From IMG/VR virus record IMGVR_UViG_3300042525_000769, positions 1-20,822 of that record: DNA of 20,822 nt; one strand, 5' to 3'. The notes under the pieces are model-generated. The model worked only from the letters and a program-made list of their open reading frames with translations. It made no database searches and was not told the origin of the DNA. Below are positions 4,580 to 10,352 of this stretch, piece by piece. The stretch's first letter is position 1, and each line of letters begins with the position of its first letter. The position numbers were made by a program, and so were the translations under genes. The DNA is from a virus.

Positions 4580-4750
4580 ATGACTGAACAAGAACGCGAG
4601 CGTGAGCGTTTGGCACGATGGCTGAGAAATGATCCAGAATATGACGACTGGACCTATGCCACAGAGCCCATCCCTGGTGATCATTCATGGGCAAAGAAAA
4701 AGGCTCCCGAAGGAGCCAGTGATCACGATGCGTCGTCCCAGTCGGGCTGA
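4580..4750 (+). CDS. Small charged hypothetical protein, 56 aa
   Basis: ATG 4580 opens a 56-codon plus-strand frame reading MTEQERERERLARWLRNDPE, then YDDWTYATEPIPGDHSWAKK and a polar tail. The first 40 residues look like a real protein. The last part passes through the hairpin at 4702-4717, whose T-run serves the opposite strand, and overlaps the convergent minus-strand gene by 28 bases. It lies just after the ncRNA terminator and I see no obvious promoter. The family is unknown. Confidence 0.45.
   Translation: MTEQERERERLARWLRNDPEYDDWTYATEPIPGDHSWAKKKAPEGASDHDASSQSG
4694..4717 (-). terminator. Intrinsic terminator (minus strand)
   Basis: On the minus strand GGCTCC, TTCG, GGAGCC is a 6-bp stem with a very stable TTCG tetraloop, followed by TTTTTCTTTG. 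It is six bases past the stop at 4723 and ends the minus-strand unit coming from 5237 or beyond. Confidence 0.85.
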
Positions 4751-4899
4751 AGCTGGATGTCGTAGTGACTATGAGGGTAAAGCTCTTCTGCAATGATGCG
4801 AGCTTTTTCCCTGGTGGGAGCGAGGATAGACAATATATTCACATTGCCATCGTTTTTGATCGTCACCTCCCAGGGCATGCAAACAGGCAGGGAAATCAT
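4723..4899 (-). CDS. Hypothetical protein, 58 aa
   Basis: ATG 4899 overlaps the upstream TGA (ATGA) and sits behind GGGAGGAA, a genuine Shine-Dalgarno-like sequence in the end of the preceding gene. The product reads MISLPVCMPWEVTIKNDGNV, then a helix APTREKARIIAEELYPHS and an acidic C-terminus. The strand-strand-helix pattern (EVTIKNDGNVNILSILAPTREKA) resembles small alpha/beta proteins, but I cannot name a family. An intrinsic terminator follows immediately. Confidence 0.7.
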   Translation of the reverse strand: MISLPVCMPWEVTIKNDGNVNILSILAPTREKARIIAEELYPHSHYDIQLQPDWDDAS

Positions 4900-5237
4900 T
4901 TCCTCCCTTCCATTGCTTCCCAAGTCATTGCGGCAGCATAAGAAGTGAGGTAGGCCATGAGGTCGTCAGCAGTAGGGGCTTCGCTGATCACTGCCTCATG
5001 CTCCTGCAGGTGGCGCTTGTGTGCTGCCTTGAGAGAAAAATAGAGCGTTTCAATGGAGCGACTATGGCAAGCAGGCATCACTGACATGGCCTCTTCAAGC
5101 GTGATTAGCCATTCTTCAAGGCTTTTTACGGAGAATCCCCATGCAACGTGAGGGTTGCCAAAGTTCATGACGAGCTTGCCGTCAGTAGTGAAGGCAGTGG
5201 TTTCGCCAGATGATTCGGTTTTAATGCGGGAAGCCAT
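4896..5237 (-). CDS. Hypothetical protein, 113 aa
   Basis: ATG 5237 follows a CCCTCC tract, and the longer frame to 5270 would cover the likely promoter. The protein reads MASRIKTESSGETTAFTTDG, KLVMNFGNPHVAWGFSVKSL, then helices rich in Glu and Ala (EEWLITLEEAMSVMPACHSR and LKAAHKRHLQEHEAVI). It ends SYAAAMTWEAMEGRK. It seems to have an N-terminal beta part and a helical C-terminal part. No known domain is recognised. It is coupled to the 58-residue gene by ATGA. Confidence 0.65.
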   Translation of the reverse strand: MASRIKTESSGETTAFTTDGKLVMNFGNPHVAWGFSVKSLEEWLITLEEAMSVMPACHSRSIETLYFSLKAAHKRHLQEHEAVISEAPTADDLMAYLTSYAAAMTWEAMEGRK

Positions 5238-5262
5238 GGAGGGAATGAGAAGGAACTTGCCC

Positions 5263-5292
5263 ATCATCAAGGGCAGAGTGGGGCAGAGTCAA
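5263..5292 (-). promoter_or_regulatory. Possible promoter upstream of the 113-residue gene
   Basis: On the minus strand TTGACT (5292-5287) lies 18 bases from GATGAT (5268-5263). The element overlaps a set of three GGGCAGAGT repeats on the plus strand. The fit is moderate. Confidence 0.3.
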
Positions 5293-5302
5293 GGGGCAGA
5301 GT
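5271..5302. repeat. Three copies of GGGCAGAGT
   Basis: GGGCAGAGT occurs at 5271-5279, 5281-5289 and 5294-5302, spaced by 1 and 4 bases, across the stop of one gene and the leader of the next. The repeat could be an operator or a slippage product. Confidence 0.6.
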
Positions 5303-5633
5303 TATTAGTCTTGCTTATGGCCTTTGGCGGCTTCCAGCCAGTTGCAAGGAAATGCCCTTTACCAATGGGCTTCAGAAAAACGTGACGGCCTGCTCTGGCG
5401 ATGATGCTTTGAAAAGCTTGTCGCTTGGTCTTGTCCAAGGGCATACCAGGCTCCATCAACCAGCTATAGGCCCAGTCGGCTAGTTCTTCGAGGTCTTCAA
5501 TGGAGGATGTGCGAAGAGAATAATGACGGCCACGCTGTGCCACTTTCTGCCAGGCAGGATGCACGGGAGGGTTTTCGGCCACTAAATCTTCTGCTTCCTT
5601 CCGCAGCACTGGCGGAATGCAAATGGTGACCAT
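5289..5633 (-). CDS. Hypothetical protein, 114 aa
   Basis: Two starts are plausible: ATG 5633 after a CCCTCCCGCCC tract (114 residues), or ATG 5651 two bases after the upstream stop (120 residues, MDSLPPMVTIC). From 5633 it reads MVTICIPPVLRKEAEDLVAE, NPPVHPAWQKVAQRGRHYSL, then an acidic helix SSIEDLEELADWAYSWLMEP. A basic region with KRQAFQSIIARAGRHVF and GHFLATGWKPPK follows. No catalytic motif is visible. The family is unknown. Confidence 0.65.
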   Translation of the reverse strand: MVTICIPPVLRKEAEDLVAENPPVHPAWQKVAQRGRHYSLRTSSIEDLEELADWAYSWLMEPGMPLDKTKRQAFQSIIARAGRHVFLKPIGKGHFLATGWKPPKAISKTNNSAP

Positions 5634-5653
5634 GGGCGGGAGGGAGTCCATGA

Positions 5654-6127
5654 TCAAAGTAAGGGGTCGGTGTAAGGGTCGAAGATGTCAGAAGGCTCTT
5701 CGCCAGTTTCCTCGAGCCTTTCCAGCACGGCCTGATTGATTTGCTGACGCATGGCTGCCCTGTAGTCGTCGTCCCCTCCAAAGCTTCCCACGTCTTCCAT
5801 GAGCCTGACGGCTTGCGTGAGTTTGTTCATGTCGCAGGCAGTCAATACGGCTTCTTGGATGGCGCCATTGAGCATGTGCTGCTCGAGCCAGGTGCCATGC
5901 AGCTCCACCCACTTGCCAAGGGCCACAATGGCCATTGCCTTGAGAGCTTCGTCCCCATAGCGTTCTAGGCTTTTCTCGAGCAGGTCAGCAGCGTCAGGAG
6001 CAATGGCGAAGGTGGAAGGGTCGGTGAGCAATGGAAAAAGCCCTTCGTCAATTGCTGCTCGCTTGCTGGCTTTTGCTTCCTTTGCTTTACGAAGGAAGTT
6101 GCCCACAGAATCAAACGAAAAGTTCAT
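5654..6127 (-). CDS. Helical hypothetical protein, 157 aa
   Basis: ATG 6127 gives MNFSFDSVGNFLRKAKEAKA followed by an almost entirely helical, acidic protein: AADLLEKSLERYGDEALKAM, WVELHGTWLEQHMLNGAIQE, RAAMRQQINQAVLERLEETG. It ends EEPSDIFDPYTDPLL. A consensus TTGACA promoter lies just upstream, separating it from the small-terminase-like gene. The fold may be a helical bundle or repeat. I do not recognise it. Confidence 0.7.
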   Translation of the reverse strand: MNFSFDSVGNFLRKAKEAKASKRAAIDEGLFPLLTDPSTFAIAPDAADLLEKSLERYGDEALKAMAIVALGKWVELHGTWLEQHMLNGAIQEAVLTACDMNKLTQAVRLMEDVGSFGGDDDYRAAMRQQINQAVLERLEETGEEPSDIFDPYTDPLL

Positions 6128-6148
6128 CAAGACAAAGCAGTCCCATCA

Positions 6149-6178
6149 AGCGTAGCGATGCACGGGAGGGCCTGTCAA
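6149..6178 (-). promoter_or_regulatory. Promoter with consensus TTGACA
   Basis: On the minus strand a perfect TTGACA (6178-6173) is 18 bases from TACGCT (6154-6149, three of six matches). The transcript would start about 20 bases before ATG 6127. The -10 is weak, so activity is uncertain. Confidence 0.45.
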
Positions 6179-6190
6179 GCTAAGAAATAA

Positions 6191-6940
6191 TTAACTTTCC
6201 TCTCCATCGTCCTGTTCGCTATTCGCGAATAGCAAAGGCTTGCTGGGGCCAGTGGGCTCTCCTTGTTCGTCGAAATAAGCCTCAGCATCAATGGCAGTGG
6301 CTCTAACTTCACTATTGCTTTCAGCTTCTTTTATTTTGCGAACTTCCTTGCTTAAATTATCAAGGAATGCTTTGTAGCCGCTCTTTTCTTCCGTTTGTGG
6401 CTTCACATCGAACAGGCCAATCAGCTTTGCTTGCTGCTCCAGACAGCTACGGGCAATGCCAAGGAAGCCGCTTTCGCCAGCACTTTCTTCCATACGCACA
6501 ATGGTTTCGCCAGGGCCGTCAGGCCCTTCCTTGTAAGTGGTGACTTTCTTGCGCTTGCTGTGTTCAAAGCTTTCGAGGGCTTTGTCTTTGAGTTCGCCTT
6601 GTTCTTTGATTAGCCGTGCCCGCCAAGTGTCTTGGCTCTTAAGGATTTCAGCAGTCCATAAGTTGCGGTTGTGATGACGATCGGCGCTAACAGTTTCTTT
6701 GCTTAGCTTCAAGATGTCGGCAATTTGCCTGTTGCTTAAACTTGCCGCCAAAAGCTCCTGCACCATATACCGGCGCAATCCAGTGAGTTCTTTGGTGTAG
6801 GGAATCTTGCCCGGACCTGCTCCCACTCTGTCGCGAATGTGCTCAATTTGCTGAGGCGTCATTCCAGCTTCCAGAAGCACCTTCACGCCATATTTCAATT
6901 GCTGCTCCTTGTCCGGGAAGTCAATTTCAGGAAGGGGCAT
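6191..6940 (-). CDS. Putative terminase small subunit / HTH DNA-binding protein
   Basis: ATG 6940 is preferred over an in-frame TTG at 6946. The 249-residue protein has a helix-turn-helix at about 60-88 (YMVQELLAASLSNRQIADIL, then KLSKETVSADRHH). A long charged helix follows (RARLIKEQGELKDKALESFE). A later helix GFLGIARSCLEQQAKLIGLF is of a type typically seen near the end of small terminase proteins. The C-terminus is acidic (ANSEQDDGEES). Small terminase subunits recognise packaging sites and load the large subunit. No large subunit gene is visible nearby, so a transcription-regulator role cannot be excluded. Confidence 0.6.
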   Translation of the reverse strand: MPLPEIDFPDKEQQLKYGVKVLLEAGMTPQQIEHIRDRVGAGPGKIPYTKELTGLRRYMVQELLAASLSNRQIADILKLSKETVSADRHHNRNLWTAEILKSQDTWRARLIKEQGELKDKALESFEHSKRKKVTTYKEGPDGPGETIVRMEESAGESGFLGIARSCLEQQAKLIGLFDVKPQTEEKSGYKAFLDNLSKEVRKIKEAESNSEVRATAIDAEAYFDEQGEPTGPSKPLLFANSEQDDGEES

Positions 6941-6958
6941 GGTCAATGGGCAGTAAAA

Positions 6959-7135
6959 TCATTTTAAGGGCTTGTCGCCTTTGCCAAGCAAGCTTCTGGC
7001 GAACAATGCAGCAAAACGCTCTTGCTGCTCTGGCACCACTGCTGAAGGACTGTCGCTAATGGCTTTGCGCAACACATTTAGCTCTTTCCACTCCCTGTCA
7101 GAGAGCAATGGTAAAGGAATAAATGGGGCGCTCAT
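6959..7135 (-). CDS. Small hypothetical protein, 58 aa
   Basis: ATG 7135 overlaps the TGA of the upstream membrane-protein gene (ATGA). The product reads MSAPFIPLPLLSDREWKELN, VLRKAISDSPSAVVPEQQER and FAALFARSLLGKGDKPLK: two amphipathic helices with a proline-containing link. It ends 18 bases before the start of the terminase-like gene. The family is unknown. Confidence 0.65.
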   Translation of the reverse strand: MSAPFIPLPLLSDREWKELNVLRKAISDSPSAVVPEQQERFAALFARSLLGKGDKPLK

Positions 7136-7293
7136 CTGATGGTAGCAAGGTAAACAATGGAAAGGAAATAAGAGAGTCCTGCGATAAACAAGACTCCCGC
7201 AAGGCCGCTAATTACGCCAATGCGAATTTCATGCTCTCTTATCTTTTGATCAATAAGAGCCGTGACTTCCGCTTTGGTTAATGGTGCGGTCAA
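7132..7293 (-). CDS. Small membrane protein with TTG start, 53 aa
   Basis: TTG 7293 overlaps the stop of the upstream gene (TTGA), and the TGA stop overlaps the next ATG (ATGA). The product reads MTAPLTKAEVTALIDQKIRE, a short charged helix, then HEIRIGVISGLAGVLFIAGL and SYFLSIVYLATIR. That is one membrane-spanning segment of about 25 residues with a short cytoplasmic helix before it. This layout fits small phage membrane proteins of the holin or lysis-accessory kind, but there is no specific motif. Confidence 0.65.
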   Translation of the reverse strand: MTAPLTKAEVTALIDQKIREHEIRIGVISGLAGVLFIAGLSYFLSIVYLATIR

Positions 7294-7607
7294 AATAGCT
7301 CCACTGGAGGAGTGTAAACAAGGCTTTCTTTGTAGCCTTTAATTTGATAGTCACCCATGTCATCAGCCAGTTTTTTGGCTTCTTTCAATTGGCGCTCTAG
7401 CATTTTAATGGCTTCACCATAGTCTTTTTCTGCTCTACGCTGCAGGCGAATGTTGCCATAGTTGCTTTTCTCTTGATCAATACCAAGGTCTTGCATGAGA
7501 GCAAAAATATCTTCGCGGCATTGCTGTTCCTTTTCGGACAATGCGCGTTGATTTGCTTTGATAGCTTCCATTTCTTTTAGGAGGCTAATTAGCTCTTCAT
7601 TGTCCAT
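7290..7607 (-). CDS. Coiled-coil protein, Gp157-like by architecture, 105 aa
   Basis: ATG 7607 overlaps the upstream TGA by one base (TGATG); an in-frame GTG one codon earlier is less likely. The protein is a heptad-rich coiled coil (EELISLLKEMEAIKANQRAL, SEKEQQCREDIFALMQDLGI). A short loop with SNYGNIRLQRRAEKDYGE follows, then a second helix (AIKMLERQLKEAKKLADDMG). It ends YQIKGYKESLVYTPPVELF. Two long helices joined by a short beta element resemble siphovirus Gp157-type proteins. The role is unknown. Confidence 0.65.
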   Translation of the reverse strand: MDNEELISLLKEMEAIKANQRALSEKEQQCREDIFALMQDLGIDQEKSNYGNIRLQRRAEKDYGEAIKMLERQLKEAKKLADDMGDYQIKGYKESLVYTPPVELF

Positions 7608-7849
7608 CACAGACTGCCTCCGCTAATCGTTGCCACGACAAAGCCTCGGTCAATCAAGCTTTCGATTTCATCAAGGCTTCCTCTCCAATGGCGCTCGTTA
7701 TTTTGATCACGAGCAGCGTAAAGGATTCTGCTGGGAGGCAGGGGACCTCTGTCGGGCCTGGAATAACCATGGTGCTGGTACACCTCGATCGTTGTTCCGT
7801 TGTGCTCGAGCAGAGGGAGCCTGTCTGGAGCGAGAGGAGCTGTGGGCAT
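7607..7849 (-). CDS. Hypothetical protein, first gene of a minus-strand operon, 80 aa
   Basis: ATG 7849 opens MPTAPLAPDRLPLLEHNGTT, then IEVYQHHGYSRPDRGPLPPS, RILYAARDQNNERHWRGSLD and EIESLIDRGFVVATISGGSL. The C-terminal part (GSLDEIESLIDRGF) looks like a short helix that binds or packs against the sheet formed by IEVYQH and RILYAA. It has no signal peptide. The gene sits directly downstream of the structured element at 7870-7915 and is the likely target of any regulation by it. Confidence 0.65.
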   Translation of the reverse strand: MPTAPLAPDRLPLLEHNGTTIEVYQHHGYSRPDRGPLPPSRILYAARDQNNERHWRGSLDEIESLIDRGFVVATISGGSL

Positions 7850-7869
7850 TGATCAAGAAGATTAACTAC

Positions 7870-7915
7870 AGGCCGCTTGAACAAGCTCGCTGGGGCTCGC
7901 CTGCGCGAGCGGCCT
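7870..7915 (-). promoter_or_regulatory. Structured leader element, copy 1
   Basis: AGGCCGCT (7870-7877) pairs with AGCGGCCT (7908-7915). The interior, read on plus, has GAACAAG, TGGGG and CTGCGCG blocks shared with copy 2. On the minus strand the interior blocks read CGCGCAGG, CCCCAG and CTTGTTC. A promoter at 7920-7947 would start transcription at about 7913, so this element would be the 5-prime end of the mRNA of the 7849 operon. No known riboswitch consensus is recognised. Confidence 0.6.
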
Positions 7916-7919
7916 TCCC

Positions 7920-7947
7920 ACAATAGTCATTTTTCAGAAGAAGTCAA
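7920..7947 (-). promoter_or_regulatory. Promoter of the 7849 operon
   Basis: On the minus strand TTGACT (7947-7942, five of six matches) lies 16 bases from TATTGT (7925-7920). The same TATTGT box heads leaders (a), (b) and (c). A start about seven bases downstream falls within the foot of structured copy 1. Confidence 0.5.
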
Positions 7948-7961
7948 TGGAAAGGAAATTA

Positions 7962-8010
7962 AAGCGCCATGAACAAGGTCGGCCTGGGGGCCTCCTGCGC
8001 GATGGCGCTT
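7962..8010 (-). promoter_or_regulatory. Structured leader element, copy 2
   Basis: AAGCGCCAT (7962-7970) pairs with ATGGCGCTT (8002-8010), a perfect 9-bp stem unrelated in sequence to the copy 1 stem. The interior keeps GAACAAG, TGGGG and CCTGCGCG in the same order. On the minus strand a TATCCT box lies four bases before the stem, the same spacing as TATTGT to the stem in copy 1. The rest of 7850-8215 has no convincing gene. Confidence 0.6.
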
Positions 8011-8215
8011 GCGAAGGATACTTGCATTCTCAATAACAGACGGTTATTAAGAATCCAACTAAATTTTCCTCCCCATTGATCTCCCTGGCCAGAAGCGCCG
8101 CAGGCACTGGAACGGGCTGGTGTCCCCAGGCGCGTAGATGCCGGAGAGCAGTCACGGGAGGATTGTAATACTTAAGTCAAGCAGGCTTGTGACAGTCATT
8201 TAATTGGCACAGTGA

Positions 8216-8244
8216 TCGAGAGAAGGTTGACACAGGTGTACAAT
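8216..8244 (+). promoter_or_regulatory. Promoter of the plus-strand small-gene operon
   Basis: TCGAGA (8216-8221, four of six) and TACAAT (8239-8244, five of six) are separated by 17 bases. Transcription would start near 8251, just before ATG 8266. This argues against a GTG start at 8212. A nearby TTGACA at 8227 is at the wrong distance for TACAAT. Confidence 0.45.
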
Positions 8245-8265
8245 GAGCGAGCATCTCAACCAACC

Positions 8266-8400
8266 ATGCCTGAACCTCGTTTGATCAAGCTTCCTCGTAA
8301 CGGCCCGAAGCCCGGCCAGAGCACTGCCGCATGGCTCTATGGCAAAGACAAGAACTGCCAAGCTGAGCGTGATGCTGCCAAGTGGAAGGAGGGCAAGTGA
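8266..8400 (+). CDS. Small basic hypothetical protein, 44 aa
   Basis: ATG 8266 opens MPEPRLIKLPRNGPKPGQST, then AAWLYGKDKNCQAERDAAKW and KEGK. It is basic, with prolines at the start and a helical end. A GTG 54 bases upstream would lengthen it, but that lies ahead of the predicted transcript start. Its TGA overlaps the next ATG (TGATG). The family is unknown. Confidence 0.6.
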   Translation: MPEPRLIKLPRNGPKPGQSTAAWLYGKDKNCQAERDAAKWKEGK

Positions 8401-8480
8401 TGGGACCGTGGGAAGCCTTGGTCATTATTGTCCTTTTCATCTGCATCACCTATATCATCTATATCGTCGCCACTACTTAG
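8400..8480 (+). CDS. 26-residue single-span membrane peptide
   Basis: ATG 8400 shares a base with the upstream TGA and opens MGPWEALVIIVLFICITYII, ending YIVATT at a TAG. Residues 6-24 are almost all Ile, Val, Leu, Phe and Tyr, so the peptide is essentially one membrane helix with an N-terminal GPWE. Coupled position and composition support it despite the length. Small phage membrane peptides of this size can act as lysis timing or host-protein modulators, but nothing specific is shown here. Confidence 0.6.
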   Translation: MGPWEALVIIVLFICITYIIYIVATT

Positions 8481-8492
8481 AGAAAGCGACCA

Positions 8493-8744
8493 ATGTCCTT
8501 ATCAAGTCAAGGAAAACAAATTGTTCGCACATTTATGCTTGACAAAATGCGCGACATAACAACATTTGACCTGCACGAATTAGCTTTCAAGTATGAACTA
8601 GATTCGTTTGCAGTTGCTGAATGTTTTGACTATGAAGCTTGCAGGGTAGAAAAGTTTTTTAACTTTCCCCAGGATGGCCTACCTGATCCAATCAACCCTA
8701 ATGGTTTTGACAACCTCCCCAAATCCACAAATGGAAAGGACTGA
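8493..8744 (+). CDS. Hypothetical protein, 83 aa
   Basis: ATG 8493 lies 12 bases after the previous stop. The protein reads MSLSSQGKQIVRTFMLDKMR, DITTFDLHELAFKYELDSFA, VAECFDYEACRVEKFFNFPQ and a Pro/Asn-rich tail. The central DLHELAFKYELDSFAVAECF looks like a compact helical unit, possibly a degenerate helix-turn-helix. There is no confident family. Its TGA shares a base with the next ATG. Confidence 0.65.
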   Translation: MSLSSQGKQIVRTFMLDKMRDITTFDLHELAFKYELDSFAVAECFDYEACRVEKFFNFPQDGLPDPINPNGFDNLPKSTNGKD

Positions 8745-9076
8745 TGACTGACCAACAACATCCAATCATCCCACCGTCAGAATTATTGCAGCTTTGGTTT
8801 GAGCAGCATGATGATTACAACAAAGGGATCAATGAACTACTGATTGAAGCTACCCAGTGGGGCGCCGATAAAGAGTTACTAGCTTGTGGAAATTACCTTA
8901 AGCAGTGCGCTGCGTGGGAAGAAGAAGATGTAATTGAGTTTTATAATTACCGCCGCCCCAAGCCGTCGAGCTTGAAGGAGCAGGCGCTAGCTCTGCTAAA
9001 TAAAGCAGAAGACCCAAGTTGGGACATTAACGACTTTTCAATCGTCCGCCGCGCACTGGAGCAACTGCCCGAATGA
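8744..9076 (+). CDS. Cyanophage/cyanobacterial 'WGAD.EL.AC' protein, 110 aa
   Basis: The protein reads MTDQQHPIIPPSELLQLWFE, QATQWGADKELLACGNYLKQ-like helices with WGADKELLACGNYL in the middle, then RRPKPSSLKEQALALLNKAE and a closing helix SIVRRALEQLPE. It is clearly paralogous to the gene at 14484-14840: both share HPI.PPS, GAD.EL.AC..(W/Y)L, RRPK..SL.EQAL and a similar terminal helix. I know such proteins from picocyanobacteria and their phages, always uncharacterised. Junctions are TGATG upstream and ATGA downstream. Confidence 0.75.
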   Translation: MTDQQHPIIPPSELLQLWFEQHDDYNKGINELLIEATQWGADKELLACGNYLKQCAAWEEEDVIEFYNYRRPKPSSLKEQALALLNKAEDPSWDINDFSIVRRALEQLPE

Positions 9077-9306
9077 CTGACTTTCAAGCGCTGTGCACTG
9101 AGCTGCTGTGCAGCCTGGAACAGTATCCGGTGCAACCTCCCAGGGACCGCGACTTGATTGACCGCGTTCGCGCCGCCCTGGCCAAGCCCGAAGAGCAGAG
9201 GCCGACGGATGAAGAGTTAGTTGAACTCTTTAACGACAACGACTGGAATTACATCAGCCCAGAAACTTTCCTTAACATTGCTCGTTCTGTACTGGAGTTA
9301 CGATGA
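9073..9306 (+). CDS. Cyanobacterial-type 'MTDFQALC' protein, 77 aa
   Basis: ATG 9073 overlaps the upstream stop (ATGA). The protein reads MTDFQALCTELLCSLEQYPV, then DRDLIDRVRAALAKPEEQRP, TDEELVELFNDNDWNYISPE and a final helix. The opening MTDF.ALC.ELL, a central R.ALA.PE....TDEEL and a short C-terminal helical module recur in many small picocyanobacterial proteins. Function is unknown; it is all-helical and soluble. Confidence 0.7.
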   Translation: MTDFQALCTELLCSLEQYPVQPPRDRDLIDRVRAALAKPEEQRPTDEELVELFNDNDWNYISPETFLNIARSVLELR

Positions 9307-9524
9307 CTAACTACAACAGAGAAAATGAGTTTCTTCGGTTTCTTTCTGACAAAAAATTAAACCTGCCTCCATTTACTCCTTCTGAATCAAAATTTATATG
9401 GAACAGACAAGATTGTTGGGCAAGACATCCTGAAACTCAAAGATGGTGGTACTTGCCTGCTGATCGCCCTGGTCGGGAATGGGTGGAGTCACTGAAGACA
9501 TGCTCAAGGATGGATCTGCTATGA
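9303..9524 (+). CDS. Hypothetical protein, 73 aa
   Basis: ATG 9303 overlaps the upstream stop (ATGA), and its own TGA overlaps the next ATG. The protein reads MTNYNRENEFLRFLSDKKLN, LPPFTPSESKFIWNRQDCWA and RHPETQRWWYLPADRPGREW. The many Trp and Arg residues suggest a small beta structure or a binding surface. I do not recognise it. Confidence 0.65.
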   Translation: MTNYNRENEFLRFLSDKKLNLPPFTPSESKFIWNRQDCWARHPETQRWWYLPADRPGREWVESLKTCSRMDLL

Positions 9525-9763
9525 CTGACCGCACCCTCTCCCCCGCTGCGCAATCAGTCCTAGACGCCTATTGGAAGAGTCCATGGGATCCTTCCCTGCA
9601 GCACGAAGACCGTTACGCCATTGCCGCTGCCCTGCGAGCTGTTGCGGATAAGGTGGTGCCAGAGTTTTGGCACGAAGATGACGACATTTACGGTGAAACA
9701 ATGCAAGACATCCGTAAGAAACTTTTTACCATCGCCGCCGAACTAGAAGGCGCCAATGACTGA
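9521..9763 (+). CDS. 'LSPAAQ.VL.A' cyanobacterial-type protein, 80 aa
   Basis: ATG 9521 is chosen for its ATGA overlap with the previous stop; an upstream frame from 9479 is not needed. The protein has an N-terminal LSPAAQSVLDAYW helix, a central YAIAAALRAVADKVVPE helix and a C-terminal IRKKLFTIAAELEGAND helix. It is paralogous to the next gene, which has the same three blocks. The family is widespread in picocyanobacterial genomes and is uncharacterised. Confidence 0.75.
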   Translation: MTDRTLSPAAQSVLDAYWKSPWDPSLQHEDRYAIAAALRAVADKVVPEFWHEDDDIYGETMQDIRKKLFTIAAELEGAND

Positions 9764-10046
9764 ACTCTCTCTCGCCGCACAAGCAATTCTCACTGCTCAG
9801 GCCAAGCAGCGATGTCTGAACGAATGGGATCACGTTAATGATCCTCCGTGCCACCCAAGCGACGATGACTGGAACGGATGTTATCAATGCATTGACCGCC
9901 GTGGACTTGCCGCTGCTTTGCGTGTCACCGCAGATCAGGTGTTTCCAACGATGCAGTCGCCTTGGGGTTCGACTCTTATCCCTGTCTTGACGTCCTGGGA
10001 AAGCCGAGCGAAACTTCTCGCCATTGCCACCGAGCTTGAAACTTAG
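9756..10046 (+). CDS. 'LSLAAQAIL.A' cyanobacterial-type protein, 96 aa
   Basis: ATG 9756 overlaps the preceding gene by eight bases. The blocks MTELSLAAQAILTAQAK, GLAAALRVTADQVFP and SRAKLLAIATELET match those of the neighbour at 9521-9763, so the two arose by duplication or from the same family. Between the blocks is an insertion with Cys residues (NDPPCHPSDDDWNGCYQCID) that could bind a metal. The function is unknown. Confidence 0.75.
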   Translation: MTELSLAAQAILTAQAKQRCLNEWDHVNDPPCHPSDDDWNGCYQCIDRRGLAAALRVTADQVFPTMQSPWGSTLIPVLTSWESRAKLLAIATELET

Positions 10047-10063
10047 TAACCAACATCTTTTCT

Positions 10064-10222
10064 ATGTCTGCTCAACCACGGATCTTTACAGTTGACGAAC
10101 TTGATGAGTTCTGCCTTTGGTGGTGGGGCTCAGATAATGATGAGCGTACAGTCACTGATGTAATCGAAAGCGGAAGCATGACTGCGTTTGCTGAAGCTTG
10201 TATTACCCGCTGGGGCAAGTAG
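10064..10222 (+). CDS. Acidic hypothetical protein, 52 aa
   Basis: ATG 10064 opens MSAQPRIFTVDELDEFCLWW, then WGSDNDERTVTDVIESGSMT and AFAEACITRWGK. It is acidic, with a WWW cluster in the middle. It is the last gene of the plus-strand operon, about 150 bases before a plus-strand terminator. Between its stop and 10352 I see no other gene, only a possible 17-codon frame at 10234 that I do not trust. Confidence 0.6.
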   Translation: MSAQPRIFTVDELDEFCLWWWGSDNDERTVTDVIESGSMTAFAEACITRWGK

Positions 10223-10352
10223 TCCGATCAACTTATGAAAAACCATTTTGTTGACATCGCCAAAAGGTGGCATCTGTGCTGTTTCTAGCGTTCTGCCTCT
10301 ATCAGGCTCTTTTTGGCCACACAGGCTATTGCTACCCGTAGGCAACAGGCAA

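Noticed and set aside
8227-8244. TTGACA close to TACAAT
   Set aside because: Only six bases separate them, so they cannot act as -35 and -10 of one promoter; TCGAGA at 8216 has the proper spacing.
9965-9985. tRNA-like GGGTTCGACTC T-arm sequence
   Set aside because: No acceptor stem, anticodon arm or D-arm can be drawn around it, and it lies inside a supported coding frame.
10130-10345. 71-codon minus-strand frame downstream of the helicase unit
   Set aside because: It covers the end of a plus-strand gene and an intergenic gap, has no coupling or ribosome site, and its composition is unremarkable.
10234-10352. Possible 17-codon plus-strand peptide MKNHFVDIAKRWH and following gap
   Set aside because: Too short, no coupling and no ribosome site; I see nothing else in this gap before the terminator at 10370.
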